Of a stretch of 64,000 nucleotides of DNA, positions 28,227-38,423 are shown in pieces. The stretch covers positions 388,146-452,145 of the forward strand of contig NZ_JAPEIQ010000006.1 of assembly GCF_026041215.1 (NCBI RefSeq). Reading direction: 5' to 3'. This DNA is from Hoyosella sp. YIM 151337. Its GTDB lineage: Bacteria; Actinomycetota; Actinomycetes; Mycobacteriales; Mycobacteriaceae. The notes below the pieces were generated by a model. It ran no database searches, was not told where the DNA came from, and saw nothing but the letters and a program-made list of their open reading frames with translations. A program made the translations under genes and the position numbers. The first letter of the stretch is position 1, and each line of letters opens with the position of its first letter.

Positions 28227-28649
28227 ATGGGCACACTGCCCGGAGCACTCGGCGATATCGTCGAGGACTTCAAATCGGTAGCGGGCGAAGACAAGCTTCA
28301 GCTGCTGCTCGAATTCAGCCGTGAGTTGCAGCCTCTTCCAGCAGAACTGGAGGAGGCTGCCATGGAACCTGTTCCTGAATGCCAGTCGCCACTGTTCCTC
28401 GCAGTCGATGTGGCCGATCCGCAGCGCGTGCGACTGCACTTCAGCGCACCTGCGGAAGCCCCCACGACGCGCGGTTTCGCGTCGATCCTCCAACAGGGAC
28501 TCGACGGCGCGAGCGCGAGCGCGATACTCGATGTGCCGGACGATTTCTACGCTGACCTCGGGCTGGATTCAGTAGTCAGCCCGCTGCGTTTGCGCGGCAT
28601 GTCCGCCATGCTGGCGCGCGTGAAACGGAAACTCCGTGCCGAAATCTGA
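28227..28649 (+). CDS. sufE: SufE-family sulfur acceptor protein
   Basis: 140 aa. The conserved persulfide-accepting Cys is Cys52 in [13 protein letters not shown]; the SufE fold is further visible in [20 protein letters not shown] and [23 protein letters not shown] at 28227 ([12 protein letters not shown]) is the natural family start; the open frame back to 28104 overlaps sseA and is not supported. It is cotranscribed with sseA. No suf cluster is in the window, so its partner is more likely the rhodanese beside it than SufS. Confidence 0.9.
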   Translation: MGTLPGALGDIVEDFKSVAGEDKLQLLLEFSRELQPLPAELEEAAMEPVPECQSPLFLAVDVADPQRVRLHFSAPAEAPTTRGFASILQQGLDGASASAILDVPDDFYADLGLDSVVSPLRLRGMSAMLARVKRKLRAEI

Positions 28650-28860
28650 CCAGCGTGTGACCGCGATTCGGACGCGTCGTTCGCGTGCTACCGATTAGTA
28701 ATCTGTGACAGTGGATGAGTCGCAGGAGAACAGATACCGACCCTCGGCTTACGTTTCCGCACGGTCTCTGCATAGACTCACTTCGACACAATGTGGAAGC
28801 TCATCGTTCGCGCTGTCCACGAGCAGGTGGCGAGCGACTTAGGCGAAAACAGGAGGCTCC

Positions 28861-30657
28861 GTGCCCAGCGAGACGACTGCACGCATCACAAAGGTTCTCG
28901 TCGCGAACCGTGGCGAGATCGCTGTCCGAGTGATACGCGGCGCGCGGGACGCGGGAATCGCCAGTGTGGCAGTGTACGCCGAGCCTGACGCGAACGCGCC
29001 GTTCGTGCGCCTCGCAGATGAGGCATACGCGCTCGGCGGGCAGACGTCCGCCGAGTCATACCTCGTATTCGACAAGATTCTCGACGCGGCACAGCGCTCC
29101 GGCGCGAACGCGATCCACCCCGGCTACGGCTTTCTTTCCGAGAACGCTGACTTCGCGCAAGCGGTCCTAGACGCGGGCTTGATCTGGATCGGGCCGGATC
29201 CCCAGTCCATCCGTGACCTCGGCGACAAAGTCACCGCTCGCCACATCGCGCTGCGCGCGGGGGCCCCACTCGTCCCCGGCACGAAGGATCCAGCGAAAGA
29301 CGCGAGCGAGGTTGTTGACTTCGCGAAAGAACACGGGCTCCCGATCGCCATCAAGGCGGCGTTCGGCGGTGGCGGACGCGGCATGAAGGTGGCGCGCACA
29401 CTGGAAGAGATTCCCGAATTGTTCGAGTCCGCCACGCGCGAAGCGGTAGCAGCCTTTGGCCGCGGCGAGTGCTTCGTCGAACGTTACCTCGACAAGCCAC
29501 GGCACGTGGAGGCCCAGGTTCTTGCCGACACGCATGGCAATGTCGTCGTCGTTGGTACGCGCGACTGCTCACTGCAGCGCCGATTCCAGAAACTTGTCGA
29601 GGAAGCCCCAGCCCCATTCCTGTCCGACGCACAGCGCGACGAGATCCACACCTCCGCCAAGGCAATCTGCCGTGAAGCGAACTACCACGGGGCAGGCACG
29701 GTTGAGTATCTCGTGGGCCAGGACGGCCTGATTTCGTTCCTCGAAGTCAACACACGCCTGCAGGTCGAGCACCCGGTTACCGAGGAGACGTCCGGAATCG
29801 ATTTGGTGCGCGAGCAGTTCCGCATCGCGGAGGGACAGGTCCTCGACCTTAAGGAAGACCCGAAGCCGCGCGGCCACTCGTTTGAATTCCGCATCAACGG
29901 TGAGGACGCGGGACGTAACTTTCTTCCCGCGCCGGGCTCGATCACACGCTACGACCTGCCGTCAGGCCCGGGCGTCCGCGTCGATTCGGGAGTCGAAACA
30001 GGCAGTGTGATCGGCGGACAGTTCGATTCGATGCTCGCGAAACTCATCGTCACCGGCCAGACTCGCCAGGAGGCGCTTGAGCGGTCCCGCCGCGCGCTCG
30101 CCGAGTTCGTTGTCGAGGGCATGGCGACGGTAATTCCGTTCCACCGTGCCGTCGTCGAGGACCCCGCGTTCGTTGGCGACAGCACGGGCTTCAGCGTTCA
30201 CACCCGCTGGATCGAAACCGAGTGGGACAACCCGGTTGAGCCCTACGGGGGTGCTCCCGCTCCAGAAGAGGAGCTGCTGCCCAGGCAAACGGTGGTGGTC
30301 GAAGTCGGCGGCAAACGTCTCGAAGTCTCGCTGCCTGGCGATTTCTCGGTCGCCAGCAATGGTGTTGCGGGCGCCAGCGTGGGTGGCGTACGCAAGAAGC
30401 CGAAGCCGCGCACTCGGGGTGCTGCCGGTGGGGCCGCCGTGTCCGGTGATGCCGTAGTAGCCCCGATGCAGGGCACGGTCGTGAAGGTCGCCGTTGAAGA
30501 GGGCCAAGAGGTTCAGGAGGGCGAGCTTGTCGTAGTCCTCGAAGCGATGAAGATGGAGAACCCGGTAACGGCACACAAGTCTGGTGTTGTGACAGGTCTC
30601 ACCATCAGCGCCGGGGCAGCGATCACGCAAGGCACCGTTCTCTTCGAACTGAAGTGA
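28861..30657 (+). CDS. accA3: Acetyl/propionyl-CoA carboxylase alpha chain AccA3
   Basis: Biotin carboxylase fused to biotin carboxyl carrier protein; shared alpha subunit of the actinobacterial acyl-CoA carboxylases, pairing with AccD5-AccE encoded 3.3 kb upstream. 598 aa: [19 protein letters not shown] (ATP-grasp N-domain), [16 protein letters not shown] (ATP loop), [20 protein letters not shown], and at the C-terminus the biotinyl domain [11 protein letters not shown] with acceptor Lys564. GTG at 28861 is preceded by AGGAGG only 4 nt away. Upstream 28650-28860 has no gene and probably holds the promoter. Corresponds to Rv3285. Confidence 0.96.
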   Translation: MPSETTARITKVLVANRGEIAVRVIRGARDAGIASVAVYAEPDANAPFVRLADEAYALGGQTSAESYLVFDKILDAAQRSGANAIHPGYGFLSENADFAQAVLDAGLIWIGPDPQSIRDLGDKVTARHIALRAGAPLVPGTKDPAKDASEVVDFAKEHGLPIAIKAAFGGGGRGMKVARTLEEIPELFESATREAVAAFGRGECFVERYLDKPRHVEAQVLADTHGNVVVVGTRDCSLQRRFQKLVEEAPAPFLSDAQRDEIHTSAKAICREANYHGAGTVEYLVGQDGLISFLEVNTRLQVEHPVTEETSGIDLVREQFRIAEGQVLDLKEDPKPRGHSFEFRINGEDAGRNFLPAPGSITRYDLPSGPGVRVDSGVETGSVIGGQFDSMLAKLIVTGQTRQEALERSRRALAEFVVEGMATVIPFHRAVVEDPAFVGDSTGFSVHTRWIETEWDNPVEPYGGAPAPEEELLPRQTVVVEVGGKRLEVSLPGDFSVASNGVAGASVGGVRKKPKPRTRGAAGGAAVSGDAVVAPMQGTVVKVAVEEGQEVQEGELVVVLEAMKMENPVTAHKSGVVTGLTISAGAAITQGTVLFELK

Positions 30658-30694
30658 CACGGTCGTGAGCGGCCCCTGACAGTAGGATAACCGT

Positions 30695-31105
30695 ATGGGG
30701 GACACACCAGAGATCCGCGTGGGGCACGACGATCGCGAACGGGCGATCGCTGCGCTCAACGAACACTTGAACGCTGGCAGGCTCTCGCTGACCGAGTTCG
30801 ACGAGCGTTCAGCGCGAGCGATCGCGGCGAACACTCGCCGGGACCTCGACGCGCTGTTCGCTGATCTGCCACCGCTGCCAGCCCGCGCAAGCGCTCCGGC
30901 GTCACCTCAGCCGGTCAGTGCACCGCAGCAGCGGCGTGAGTTTCCGCGCGGGCCAGTCATGGCACTCATGCCATTCGTGGCGCTGATTCTCTTCATGGTC
31001 ACGGACTTTCCGAACAACTGGCTGTTCTTCCTGTTGGTTCCCATCTCCGCGATCCTGCTCTTCGGCTTCGGTGGCTCTGACAACGGCGAATCAGGTAAGT
31101 GCTGA
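30695..31105 (+). CDS. DUF1707 (SHOCT-like) membrane protein
   Basis: 136 aa. The N-terminal DUF1707 domain is clear: IRVGHDDRERAIAALNEHLN with GRLSLTEFDERSARA and RRDLDALFADLP. A Pro/Ala/Gln-rich linker (about 65-90) leads to two membrane helices near 92-128. Function unknown; such proteins are common in actinobacteria and may scaffold at the membrane. ATG at 30695. The next gene starts immediately after its stop. Confidence 0.87.
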   Translation: MGDTPEIRVGHDDRERAIAALNEHLNAGRLSLTEFDERSARAIAANTRRDLDALFADLPPLPARASAPASPQPVSAPQQRREFPRGPVMALMPFVALILFMVTDFPNNWLFFLLVPISAILLFGFGGSDNGESGKC

Positions 31106-31465
31106 GTGGAACCCATCGAGATCAACGCTGGTGAGTGGTACCTGCGCGCGCTCCGATGTGACGAGCGGGTCGATGACGGTCCCGCTCTCGCCGAGCACGG
31201 TGTCGCGGACCCGGCCAGGTATGTCGCGTCGGCTAGCCGCGCGTGGACTGACGAAAGCCGCTTCAGCTGGGCAGTGTGTGAGCCCACCAGCGGGGAAATG
31301 CTGGGTGAGGTTGCGCTAGTGCCGCTGGGAGAGCCTGACGAGCGTGTGGCGCTTACCGCGTGGCACAATCCTGGCCACGCACAAGCGGTGGAGACGGCGC
31401 GCGCAGCGGTGCGGCGGTTTGCTGAAGGTGCCCTGGGCATGCACGTGACCGACACAGCACCGTAG
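31106..31465 (+). CDS. GNAT-like acetyltransferase-related protein, short
   Basis: 119 aa, GTG directly abutting the preceding stop. The opening EPIEINAGEWYLRALRCDER and the stretch SRFSWAVCEPTSGEMLGEVA resemble the first half of RimJ-type GNAT acetyltransferases, then WHNPGHAQAVETARAAVRRF resembles the later helix. The central acetyl-CoA loop (Q/RxxGxG/A) of full-length GNATs is not obvious, so activity is doubtful. A reduced or specialised member of the family is my reading. Confidence 0.65.
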   Translation: MEPIEINAGEWYLRALRCDERVDDGPALAEHGVADPARYVASASRAWTDESRFSWAVCEPTSGEMLGEVALVPLGEPDERVALTAWHNPGHAQAVETARAAVRRFAEGALGMHVTDTAP

Positions 31466-31482
31466 CCGCGAGGCGTCACTAC

Positions 31483-31872
31483 ATGCCCGCGAATGTGGAG
31501 CGCGTCGCACGCACCATCCCGTTAGCTGTCACATTTGTTGTCACGTGTGTCACCCTCTTCGGGCCACCAGCCGACGTATCACCTGACATCCCCCACCTCG
31601 ATAAGGCGGTGCACTTTGCACTGTTCGCTGCGCTCGCACTGACATCACGGCTGGCGCGCATACCCGTGCGATGGACGCTAGGCTGGCTGGCGGTTTTCGC
31701 GGTTGCTTCGGAGGTGATACAGGGCTTGCTTCCTTACGAGCGGCGGCCCGACCCCGCGGATGTTGCTGCTGATCTACTGGGTGCTGCGGCGGGCTTACTG
31801 CTGGCGCACGCGCTAGGCAGGAGGCAGCCGGACAGCCGTTCGCCGCTCCCAGCCGTGAGGGACCAGCGGTAG
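31483..31872 (+). CDS. VanZ-like membrane protein
   Basis: 129 aa with about four short membrane helices (8-28, 43-58, 63-80, 95-110). Family features are the LDKAVHFALFAALAL helix and the late EVIQGLLPYERRPDPADVAA followed by LLGAAAG, typical of VanZ-like proteins. Role unknown; VanZ relatives confer low-level glycopeptide tolerance in some bacteria, but sequence alone does not show that here. ATG at 31483, 17 nt after the preceding gene. Confidence 0.8.
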   Translation: MPANVERVARTIPLAVTFVVTCVTLFGPPADVSPDIPHLDKAVHFALFAALALTSRLARIPVRWTLGWLAVFAVASEVIQGLLPYERRPDPADVAADLLGAAAGLLLAHALGRRQPDSRSPLPAVRDQR

Positions 31873-31963
31873 CACGGGGGTGTTACGGCTGTCGGCTAAG
31901 TGAGTCGCGCACAACAGGATTCCGCCGCGCGGGCAACCCCGGCAAACCGGTAGGCTTTCGGTC

Positions 31964-32587
31964 GTGAGACCCGCGCAGAAGGATGAGCACGCGCCGCCGA
32001 GACGTGCGATGCGCGGGCGGCGTGCCAGGATGAGAGCGGCAGTGGCCGCGATACCGTCGGTCTTCGGGAGCAACTGGGCCCGCTTCGGTGGAACCCAGCC
32101 AGTTGCGCCCACCGACGTGCTTCCAGTCAGCACGGCACCCCTCCCCACTGCCGACCCGATCCGGTCACTCGCCGCCGTGCCGGCGCACCTCGGCAAAACC
32201 GCGAAGGGAGCGCTAATCCCGGCGCGCAAGGTTATCGCCCACGCGTCTAGCACGCTTGGGCCAAAGCAGCAGCCAGAGCCGGAACGTCCGGTTCTCACCG
32301 AACTCGACCTCGAACGCCTGCAGGCCGTCCAGGAGGAGCTACGGGTGCTCGCCCGGGCGGTCCGCGACCGGCGCATACGCCGGCGACTTAGTCTCGCCCG
32401 CGAATGCCTCGGTGAAATCGGACGGGACCAGCGAGCGGGCGGCCTGTTCCCCCGCATCCCCCGGACGCGGGATGACTCCCTATCCAGGCTGCACAAAACG
32501 CCCGCGACACGAATCCACGTGGCGCGCAACCCGCTGAATCCGCTGAGCTACCCGGCCTATTTGCGGACGGCACTCAGCAGAATCTAA
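31964..32587 (+). CDS. Hypothetical basic protein
   Basis: 207 aa that I do not recognise. The N-terminal 35 residues are strongly basic (Arg-rich), the middle is Ala/Pro-rich, and residues about 110-150 form a charged helical stretch (LDLERLQAVQEELRVLARAV). No signal peptide or membrane helix is evident. GTG at 31964 (no clear binding site). A minus-strand frame of similar size overlaps it, but has Arg/Ser-rich shadow composition. Coding on the plus strand is favoured, not certain. Confidence 0.5.
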   Translation: MRPAQKDEHAPPRRAMRGRRARMRAAVAAIPSVFGSNWARFGGTQPVAPTDVLPVSTAPLPTADPIRSLAAVPAHLGKTAKGALIPARKVIAHASSTLGPKQQPEPERPVLTELDLERLQAVQEELRVLARAVRDRRIRRRLSLARECLGEIGRDQRAGGLFPRIPRTRDDSLSRLHKTPATRIHVARNPLNPLSYPAYLRTALSRI

Positions 32588-32630
32588 GCCCCTGCACAGA
32601 ATCGTGACGCCAATCACTTAAGATTCACAT

Positions 32631-33935
32631 GTGGCATTCAGGAACAGGGCTCGGCGTGGGCGCCCCGGACGGACTGCAGCGACCGCTGCGCTGACCGCAG
32701 TTGCGGTCGCGTTCGGTGGCTCTCAGGCCCTGGCGCAAACTCCACCGGCGGGCTTCTACGTTCCGCCCGCCGACATCGCCACCGACTCTCCCGGCGGGAT
32801 CATCCGTGCTGAGCCGTCACCGCTGCTCATCGAAGTCCCTTCGCCCGACGGTCCGGTACCAGCGGCAGCAACTCGGATCATGTACCAGTCGAGCGATACC
32901 CACGGTAACCCGATAGCGGTGACGGGCACGTATCTCGACCCGGCTGCGCCATGGATTGGGCCCGGGCCGAGGCCGCTCGTGAGCATGGCACCTGGCACCC
33001 AGGGGCAAGGTGATCAATGCGCACCGTCGAAACTCCTGAGCCAATTGATCTACTTCGACTACCCTCTCGACCTGCGCGGTGAGTATGAGCTGCCATTCAT
33101 GACCGCGATGCTGGCACAGGGCATCGCCGTCGTCATGACCGACTACGAAGGGCTCGGCACACCTGGCCATCACACCTACGTCAACAGAAAGGCGCAGGGA
33201 CACGCCGTGCTCGACGCAGCGCGCGCCGCGATGAATCTCCCGAACACGAAGATCAGCTCGGGCGCCCCTGTGGCGTTGTGGGGCTACTCACAAGGGGGTG
33301 GAGCGTCCGCGGCGGCCGCCGAGCTTCACCAGTCCTACGCCCCCGAACTCGACATCAAAGGTGCTTACGCGGGTGCGCCCCCGGCGGATCTTGCTGAGGT
33401 GCTCGAAGTGGTCGACGGCACGGTACTGACCGGAGTGATCGGTTATGCGATCAACGGGTTCGCGCACGCATACCCTGAGATCACGCCGATCATCGAGGAT
33501 GAAGTGAACGACCTGGGCCGGTCCGTGCTCAGGGATGTCGCTACCCAGTGCGTCGCCGAAACCGCCCTGCGGTTCGGTTTTCAGCAGACGCGTGATTACA
33601 CACGCTCACGCGAGCCGCTTTCCGTCGTCCTGAATCGCCACGACGTTGTGCTGGAGATTCTCGCTGACCAGCGGCTGGGAAACGCACGGCCCAGCGTTCC
33701 GGTGCTCGTGCAGGCCGGGACCGCTGACGACATCGTGCCAGCGCAGCAGGTGCGCACTCTCGTCGCTGAATGGTGCGAGCTCGGCGGCACCGTGCGGCTG
33801 TCACCGAACGAACTGCCGCCGGTCCTGCCGGGGCTGGCCGTCAACCATGCCGTCCCCTATCTCGCTGGAGTTGGCGAATCGATCGAATTCATCAACGACC
33901 GCTTCGCGGGCAGCGCGGCACCGTCATCGTGCTGA
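32631..33935 (+). CDS. Secreted lipase (LIP family, alpha/beta hydrolase)
   Basis: 434 aa. Basic N-terminus and a hydrophobic stretch ending ALAQT form a Sec/Tat-type signal peptide (about 1-36). The mature part is a secretory-lipase fold (PF03583 type): SMAPGTQGQGDQCAPS, VVMTDYEGLGTPGHHTYVN, nucleophile elbow GYSQGGGAS, then GTADDIVP (acid Asp) and the His in LAVNHAVPYLAG. Expected to hydrolyse acylglycerols or esters outside the cell. Released glycerol could feed the glpK/glpD pair just downstream, which is inference. GTG at 32631. Confidence 0.88.
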   Translation: MAFRNRARRGRPGRTAATAALTAVAVAFGGSQALAQTPPAGFYVPPADIATDSPGGIIRAEPSPLLIEVPSPDGPVPAAATRIMYQSSDTHGNPIAVTGTYLDPAAPWIGPGPRPLVSMAPGTQGQGDQCAPSKLLSQLIYFDYPLDLRGEYELPFMTAMLAQGIAVVMTDYEGLGTPGHHTYVNRKAQGHAVLDAARAAMNLPNTKISSGAPVALWGYSQGGGASAAAAELHQSYAPELDIKGAYAGAPPADLAEVLEVVDGTVLTGVIGYAINGFAHAYPEITPIIEDEVNDLGRSVLRDVATQCVAETALRFGFQQTRDYTRSREPLSVVLNRHDVVLEILADQRLGNARPSVPVLVQAGTADDIVPAQQVRTLVAEWCELGGTVRLSPNELPPVLPGLAVNHAVPYLAGVGESIEFINDRFAGSAAPSSC

Positions 33936-33952
33936 CCCAGCCGTCGCAGTAA

Positions 33953-33975
33953 TCAGCGCACCAACCGGGCGCTGA
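33953..33975. terminator. Possible hairpin at glpD 3' end
   Basis: The sequence TCAGCGC...GCGCTGA gives a 7-bp stem with a nine-base loop, overlapping the last codons and stop of glpD and lying 18 nt past the convergent lipase stop. There is no U-run on either strand, so termination activity is only possible. Confidence 0.3.
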
Positions 33976-35692
33976 CTGGCTCCTTGATGAAGGGCCGCGC
34001 TTCCGGCGCGGCAGCTCGCAACGCGTCCGCTGAGGCGTCGTCAGGCTGAGCTTGGGACTCGCGTTCAGCCCGGACACGAGCCAGGAACAACTCGACTTCA
34101 CGGTCGATTTCCGCCTCACCCCAGCCCAGGACGGGCGCCACCAGTTCCGCGACAGTGCGCGCGCAGTCCGCCCCACGATGCGGATACTCGATAGAGATCC
34201 TGGTACGGCGCACGAGAATGTCCTCAAGGTGTAATGCGGCCTCAGCAGCCGCCGCGTACACCATTTCTACGTTCAGGTAGTCAGGCGCACCATCAAGCGG
34301 ATTCAACAGATGTGGCGCGTTCTCGGCATACGAAAGGACTTCGTAGACCAGTGACCCATACCGGTCCAGTAAGTGCCGGATCCGGTAGGGATGGATGCCA
34401 TATTCGGCACCAAGGTGGTCAGCCTGGTTAACGAGGGCGTGATACCCGTCGGCACCGATCAACGGAACTCGCTCGGTGATCGACGGCGCAACTCGCGTGG
34501 GGATGAACTCGGATGCGGCATCGAGCGCATCCGCGGCCATCACGCGGTAGGTCGTGTATTTGCCACCAGCGATGGCGATCAGCCCGGGTGCCACCTCGGC
34601 GACCGCGTGTTCCCGGGAAAGCTTCGACGTGGTGTCGCTCTCCCCAGCCAGCAAGGGCCGCAAACCGGCGTAGACACCTGAAATATCGTCGGGCGTCAGC
34701 GGCGTCACAAGAACTTTGTTTACCTGGCCGAGAATGTACTCGATGTCGGCGCGAGTGGCGGCCGGGTGAGCGAGATCGAGGTTCCAATCGGAGTCGGTGG
34801 TACCGATAATCCAGTGTCTGCCCCACGGGATGACGAAGAGGACGGACTTCTCGGTCCGCAAGATGATCGCTGCCTCACTGATGATGCGGTCCCGTGGCAC
34901 CACGATATGGACGCCTTTCGAGGCACGCACGCGGAAACGTCCGCGCTGCCCAGAAAGCGCCTGTATTTCGTCCGTCCACACACCAGTGCAGTTGATCACC
35001 ACATGTGCGTCGACGTCTCCGGTCTCCCCGGTCTCGCAATCACGGATCGTCACGCCTGCGACGCGGTCGGCTTCCTTACGGAAGTCGACAACCTGCGTGG
35101 ACGTGCGGACCACCGCTCCGTAGTGCGCCGCAGTGCGCGCCACGGTCATCGTGTGGCGCGCATCGTCAACGACGGTGTCGAAGTAACGAATACCGCCAAT
35201 GAGAGACTTCCGGCGCAGCCCGGGGGCCATGCGGAGCGCGCCTGCCCGGGTCAGCTGCTTTTGGGCAGGCACCGATTTCGCGCCCCCCATCCTGTCGTAG
35301 AGGAAAATGCCTGCACTCACGTAGGGACGTTCCCAATACCGCTTGGTGAGCGGGAACAGAAACTCAAGCGGCTTCACAAGATGCGGGGCGAGCCGACTCA
35401 GCGCAAGCTCGCGCTCCCGCAATGCTTCTCGCACTAGGCCGAACTCGAGCTGTTCGAGGTAACGCAGCCCTCCGTGGAACATTTTCGACGACCTGCTCGA
35501 CGTTCCCGACGCGAGGTCCCGGGCTTCGACCAGACCCACTTTCAAGCCCCGCGTAGCGGCGTCGAGCGCTGCTCCGCACCCGACGATCCCACCGCCGATT
35601 ACGAGGACATCGAACTGCTGGGTCGTCAGATCGCGCCACGTTTGTTCGCGCTGAGATGGGCCGAGGACGTGTGTATCGGACTGATGACGCAA
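33953..35692 (-). CDS. glpD: Glycerol-3-phosphate dehydrogenase GlpD
   Basis: FAD-dependent, membrane-associated oxidation of sn-glycerol-3-P to dihydroxyacetone-P. 579 aa: FAD motif [40 protein letters not shown] (substrate/FAD block), [24 protein letters not shown], and [16 protein letters not shown]-terminal domain follows. I propose a TTG start at 35692 (MRHQSDT) because AGGGGG lies 6 nt upstream and no ATG/GTG fits well. The frame extends to 35764, which would collide with the glpK promoter. Corresponds to Rv3302c (glpD2). Divergent from glpK. Confidence 0.93.
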   Translation of the reverse strand: MRHQSDTHVLGPSQREQTWRDLTTQQFDVLVIGGGIVGCGAALDAATRGLKVGLVEARDLASGTSSRSSKMFHGGLRYLEQLEFGLVREALRERELALSRLAPHLVKPLEFLFPLTKRYWERPYVSAGIFLYDRMGGAKSVPAQKQLTRAGALRMAPGLRRKSLIGGIRYFDTVVDDARHTMTVARTAAHYGAVVRTSTQVVDFRKEADRVAGVTIRDCETGETGDVDAHVVINCTGVWTDEIQALSGQRGRFRVRASKGVHIVVPRDRIISEAAIILRTEKSVLFVIPWGRHWIIGTTDSDWNLDLAHPAATRADIEYILGQVNKVLVTPLTPDDISGVYAGLRPLLAGESDTTSKLSREHAVAEVAPGLIAIAGGKYTTYRVMAADALDAASEFIPTRVAPSITERVPLIGADGYHALVNQADHLGAEYGIHPYRIRHLLDRYGSLVYEVLSYAENAPHLLNPLDGAPDYLNVEMVYAAAAEAALHLEDILVRRTRISIEYPHRGADCARTVAELVAPVLGWGEAEIDREVELFLARVRAERESQAQPDDASADALRAAAPEARPFIKEPVSARLVR

Positions 35693-35777
35693 CGAGAACC
35701 CCCTAAATGGCGCCGGAGCGATTTCCAGGCTAGTAGCTTTGGCCGGGAAGCACAGGACGAACACACTGGAGCGACAC

Positions 35778-37283
35778 GTGACCGTGACACGCTACGTTGC
35801 TGCCATCGACCAGGGCACAACCTCAAGCCGATGCATCGTTTTCGACCATTCCGGGCGAATCGTTACCGTCGCCCAGAAGGAACATCAGCAAATCTTCCCG
35901 CGGCCTGGCTGGGTGGAGCACGACCCGACCGAGATTTGGTCGAATGTGCGTGAAGTAGTGGGCGCTGCGCTCGGGAAAGCCGATATCCCGAAGGATTCCA
36001 TTGCCGCCGTGGGGATCACGAATCAGCGGGAGACCACGGTGGTGTGGGATCGCGCCACCGGCAAGCCGATCTATAACGCGATCGTGTGGCAGGACACCCG
36101 AACGGAAAGCCTCTGCCGCGACATCTCCGGGTCCGCCGACCCCGACATTTACCGCGGACGCACTGGCTTGCCGGTTTCGACTTACTTTGCAGGCCCAAAG
36201 ATCCGCTGGATTCTCGACCACGTCGAGGGCGCGCGCGAACGAGCCGAGCGCGGCGAGCTGTGCTTCGGCACGATGGACACGTGGGTGCTGTGGAATGCCA
36301 CCGGTGGCCCAAACGGTGGCATCCACGTCACCGACGTGACGAATGCGTCACGCACACTGTTGATGGATCTCACAACGCTGCAGTGGGATCCGGAGATCTG
36401 CGCTGACCTCGGCGTGCCAGCCGCCATGCTGCCGGACATCCGAAGTTCCTCCGAGGTTTACGGAGTGGTGCGGCCGGGGCGCGGCCTCGACGGCGTCCCG
36501 ATAGCCGGCATACTTGGCGACCAGCAGGCGGCGACCTTTGGGCAAGCGTGCCTCTCCCCAGGTGAAGCCAAAAACACCTACGGTACGGGCAACTTCCTGC
36601 TGCTGAACACTGGTACGTCCCCCGTGCAGAGCACCAACGGTCTCCTCACGACCGTGTGTTACCAGCTCGGATCCGAAGATGCGGTGTACGCACTCGAAGG
36701 ATCGATCGCCGTTACCGGTTCGCTGGTCCAGTGGCTGCGCGACAACCTCGGGCTTATCTCGTCGGCCCCTGAAGTCGAGACGCTCGCGGGTTCCGTCGAG
36801 GACAACGGCGGCGTGTATTTTGTGCCGGCTTTTTCTGGCCTGTTCGCGCCGCGCTGGCGCCCTGACGCACGGGGTGTGATTGCCGGACTTACCCGGTTCA
36901 ACAACAAAGGTCACATCGCGCGCGCCGCGCTAGAAGCGACGGCCTATCAGACGCGCGAGGTGATCGAGGCCGCCCGCGCAGACTCGGGCGTGGAGCTCAC
37001 CACTCTCAAAGTTGACGGCGGCATGGTGTCGAACGAACTCCTGATGCAGTTTCAGGCCGACATCCTGGATGTGCCAGTGATCCGTCCGGTTGTTTCTGAA
37101 ACCACCGCGTTGGGCGCCGCTTATGCGGCGGGGCTCGCGGTTGGGTTCTGGGGTGATGTGGACGATGTCCGCGCCAACTGGGCTGAGGACAAAGTGTGGA
37201 AACCCAGGATGGATAGTGCGGAGCGACATCGCCTGTACACCGACTGGAACAAGGCCGTTGAGCGGACGTACGGCTGGGTGTGA
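35778..37283 (+). CDS. glpK: Glycerol kinase GlpK
   Basis: Phosphorylates glycerol to glycerol-3-P, the substrate of GlpD encoded on the other strand. 501 aa, the family length. FGGY-kinase marks are [16 protein letters not shown] (phosphate-1 loop), [42 protein letters not shown] and the late [23 protein letters not shown] at 35778 with TGGAG 7 nt upstream is chosen; the frame is open to 35739 without support. No glpF is present here. The 85-nt divergent gap to glpD probably contains shared operators, though I could not pick a repeat. Confidence 0.94.
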   Translation: MTVTRYVAAIDQGTTSSRCIVFDHSGRIVTVAQKEHQQIFPRPGWVEHDPTEIWSNVREVVGAALGKADIPKDSIAAVGITNQRETTVVWDRATGKPIYNAIVWQDTRTESLCRDISGSADPDIYRGRTGLPVSTYFAGPKIRWILDHVEGARERAERGELCFGTMDTWVLWNATGGPNGGIHVTDVTNASRTLLMDLTTLQWDPEICADLGVPAAMLPDIRSSSEVYGVVRPGRGLDGVPIAGILGDQQAATFGQACLSPGEAKNTYGTGNFLLLNTGTSPVQSTNGLLTTVCYQLGSEDAVYALEGSIAVTGSLVQWLRDNLGLISSAPEVETLAGSVEDNGGVYFVPAFSGLFAPRWRPDARGVIAGLTRFNNKGHIARAALEATAYQTREVIEAARADSGVELTTLKVDGGMVSNELLMQFQADILDVPVIRPVVSETTALGAAYAAGLAVGFWGDVDDVRANWAEDKVWKPRMDSAERHRLYTDWNKAVERTYGWV

Positions 37284-37289
37284 CAGCTT

Positions 37290-37350
37290 CGCCCGCTCCG
37301 CGGGAATCTGCCCCGTCCATGGCGCGGGCGAATTCCCAGCGGGCGGGCAA
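37290..37350. repeat. 61-bp palindromic direct repeat, copy 1
   Basis: Identical at 58 of 61 positions to 38361-38421, in the same orientation. It begins 7 nt after the glpK stop. Outer arms (GCCCGCTCCGCGGGAAT and ATTCCCAGCGGGCGGGC) pair with two single-base bulges; an inner palindrome is centred on CCATGG. It could act as a REP-like element, a terminator, or the end of a small mobile cassette enclosing the gene at 37444-38358. Confidence 0.85.
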
Positions 37351-37443
37351 GTGGGTATGTCCGGAATCTGGATAACTCCTCCAGGGGTCCAAATCTGTGG
37401 ATGACGCAGGGCGCGTTTGCACAATTCGGGCGAAACTCGACGC

Positions 37444-38358
37444 GTGACAGACCACCGCCACCTTCACAGCCTCATCACGGGGCTGAGTTCCGCACAGCGA
37501 AAGCGCAATTCCTACCGCAAAGAATTCGTACGGCTTCGCCCCAACGCCTACGTGAATTGCCAGGACTGGAAACGGCTTACTCCGAAGGCACGCCATTACT
37601 TGCTGACGCTTGCTTCGATCCATGGGCAGCGCGGCGATGAGCAGCCGGTTTTAAGCCATGTTTCCGCCGCAATCATGCATGAGCTTCCCGTCTGGCAGAT
37701 ACCCCTCGAGCGGGTGCATTTCACTCGCAACGGTCCTGGCAGTGGCCGCGTGGAGAAGCTGCGCCACGTACACACCACCCGGCTTGAACCGCGTCACATC
37801 GTAATGCGAAATGGGATCGCCCTAACCTCAGCGGCTCGCACCATCGTCGATATTGCGCGGTCGTCGCCATTCGAACAAGCTGTCGTCGTCGGTGACGCTG
37901 CACTGCACCGCGGCCTAGTATCGGCAGACGACCTGCGGGAGCAGATCGACCTCCTCCGGAACGCGGCTGGTATGGACCAAGCCCGGCTGGCGGTCGATTT
38001 CATGGATGGCCGCAGCGAAAGCGTTGGCGAATCCCGCAGCCGGGTGTTATTCCACCGGGAAGGCATCGGACCACCGCGTTTGCAGGCGCTTCTCCGTGAC
38101 AGCTTCGGAACGGTCATAGGTCGAGTCGATTTCCTGTTCGACGAAGGTGTCGTCGGAGAGTTCGACGGGAAGGTGAAGTACGGGGCGCTTCTCCGGCCGG
38201 GTGATGATCCGGGCGATGTGGTGTTCCCAGAGGAGATTCGAGAGGACGCCATACGAGAAGCAGGCTGGATAGTCATTCGCTGGACGTGGGCCGACCTCGA
38301 GCATCCGGAACGCCTTATCGCCCGCATCCTCAACGCGCTGCAGCGGGCCGCCCGGTAG
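37444..38358 (+). CDS. DUF559/AbiEi-like protein with nuclease-type C-terminus
   Basis: 304 aa from GTG at 37444; a TTG at 37417 is the alternative. It resembles a large actinobacterial family annotated as AbiEi-type antitoxin domain or DUF559 protein. The middle has LTSAARTIVDIARSSPFEQA and GDAALHRGLVSADDL, which are family hallmarks. The C-terminus GRVDFLFDEGVVGEFDGKVK resembles a PD-(D/E)xK/Vsr-like core (D...ExDxK), and VIRWTWADLEHPERLI closes the fold. Enclosed by two 61-bp direct repeats and absent from this place in the mycobacterial order I remember, so it is probably acquired. No partner toxin gene is adjacent. Confidence 0.75.
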   Translation: MTDHRHLHSLITGLSSAQRKRNSYRKEFVRLRPNAYVNCQDWKRLTPKARHYLLTLASIHGQRGDEQPVLSHVSAAIMHELPVWQIPLERVHFTRNGPGSGRVEKLRHVHTTRLEPRHIVMRNGIALTSAARTIVDIARSSPFEQAVVVGDAALHRGLVSADDLREQIDLLRNAAGMDQARLAVDFMDGRSESVGESRSRVLFHREGIGPPRLQALLRDSFGTVIGRVDFLFDEGVVGEFDGKVKYGALLRPGDDPGDVVFPEEIREDAIREAGWIVIRWTWADLEHPERLIARILNALQRAAR

Positions 38359-38360
38359 CA

Positions 38361-38421
38361 CGCCCGCTCCGCGGGAATCTGCCCCGTCCATGGCGCGGGC
38401 AAATTCCCAACGGACGGGCAA
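38361..38421. repeat. 61-bp palindromic direct repeat, copy 2
   Basis: Second copy of the element at 37290-37350, starting 2 nt after the stop of the DUF559-like gene and ending 2 nt before the stop of the convergent lpdA. Its three differences are all G in copy 1 to A here and lie in the right half, so the right arm pairs slightly less well. Confidence 0.85.
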
Positions 38422-38423
38422 AC

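Noticed and set aside
31813-32529. 238-aa minus-strand frame opposite the hypothetical gene at 31964-32587
   Set aside because: Arg/Ser-rich shadow composition and overlap with the VanZ-like gene end; the plus-strand frame is the better, though uncertain, candidate.
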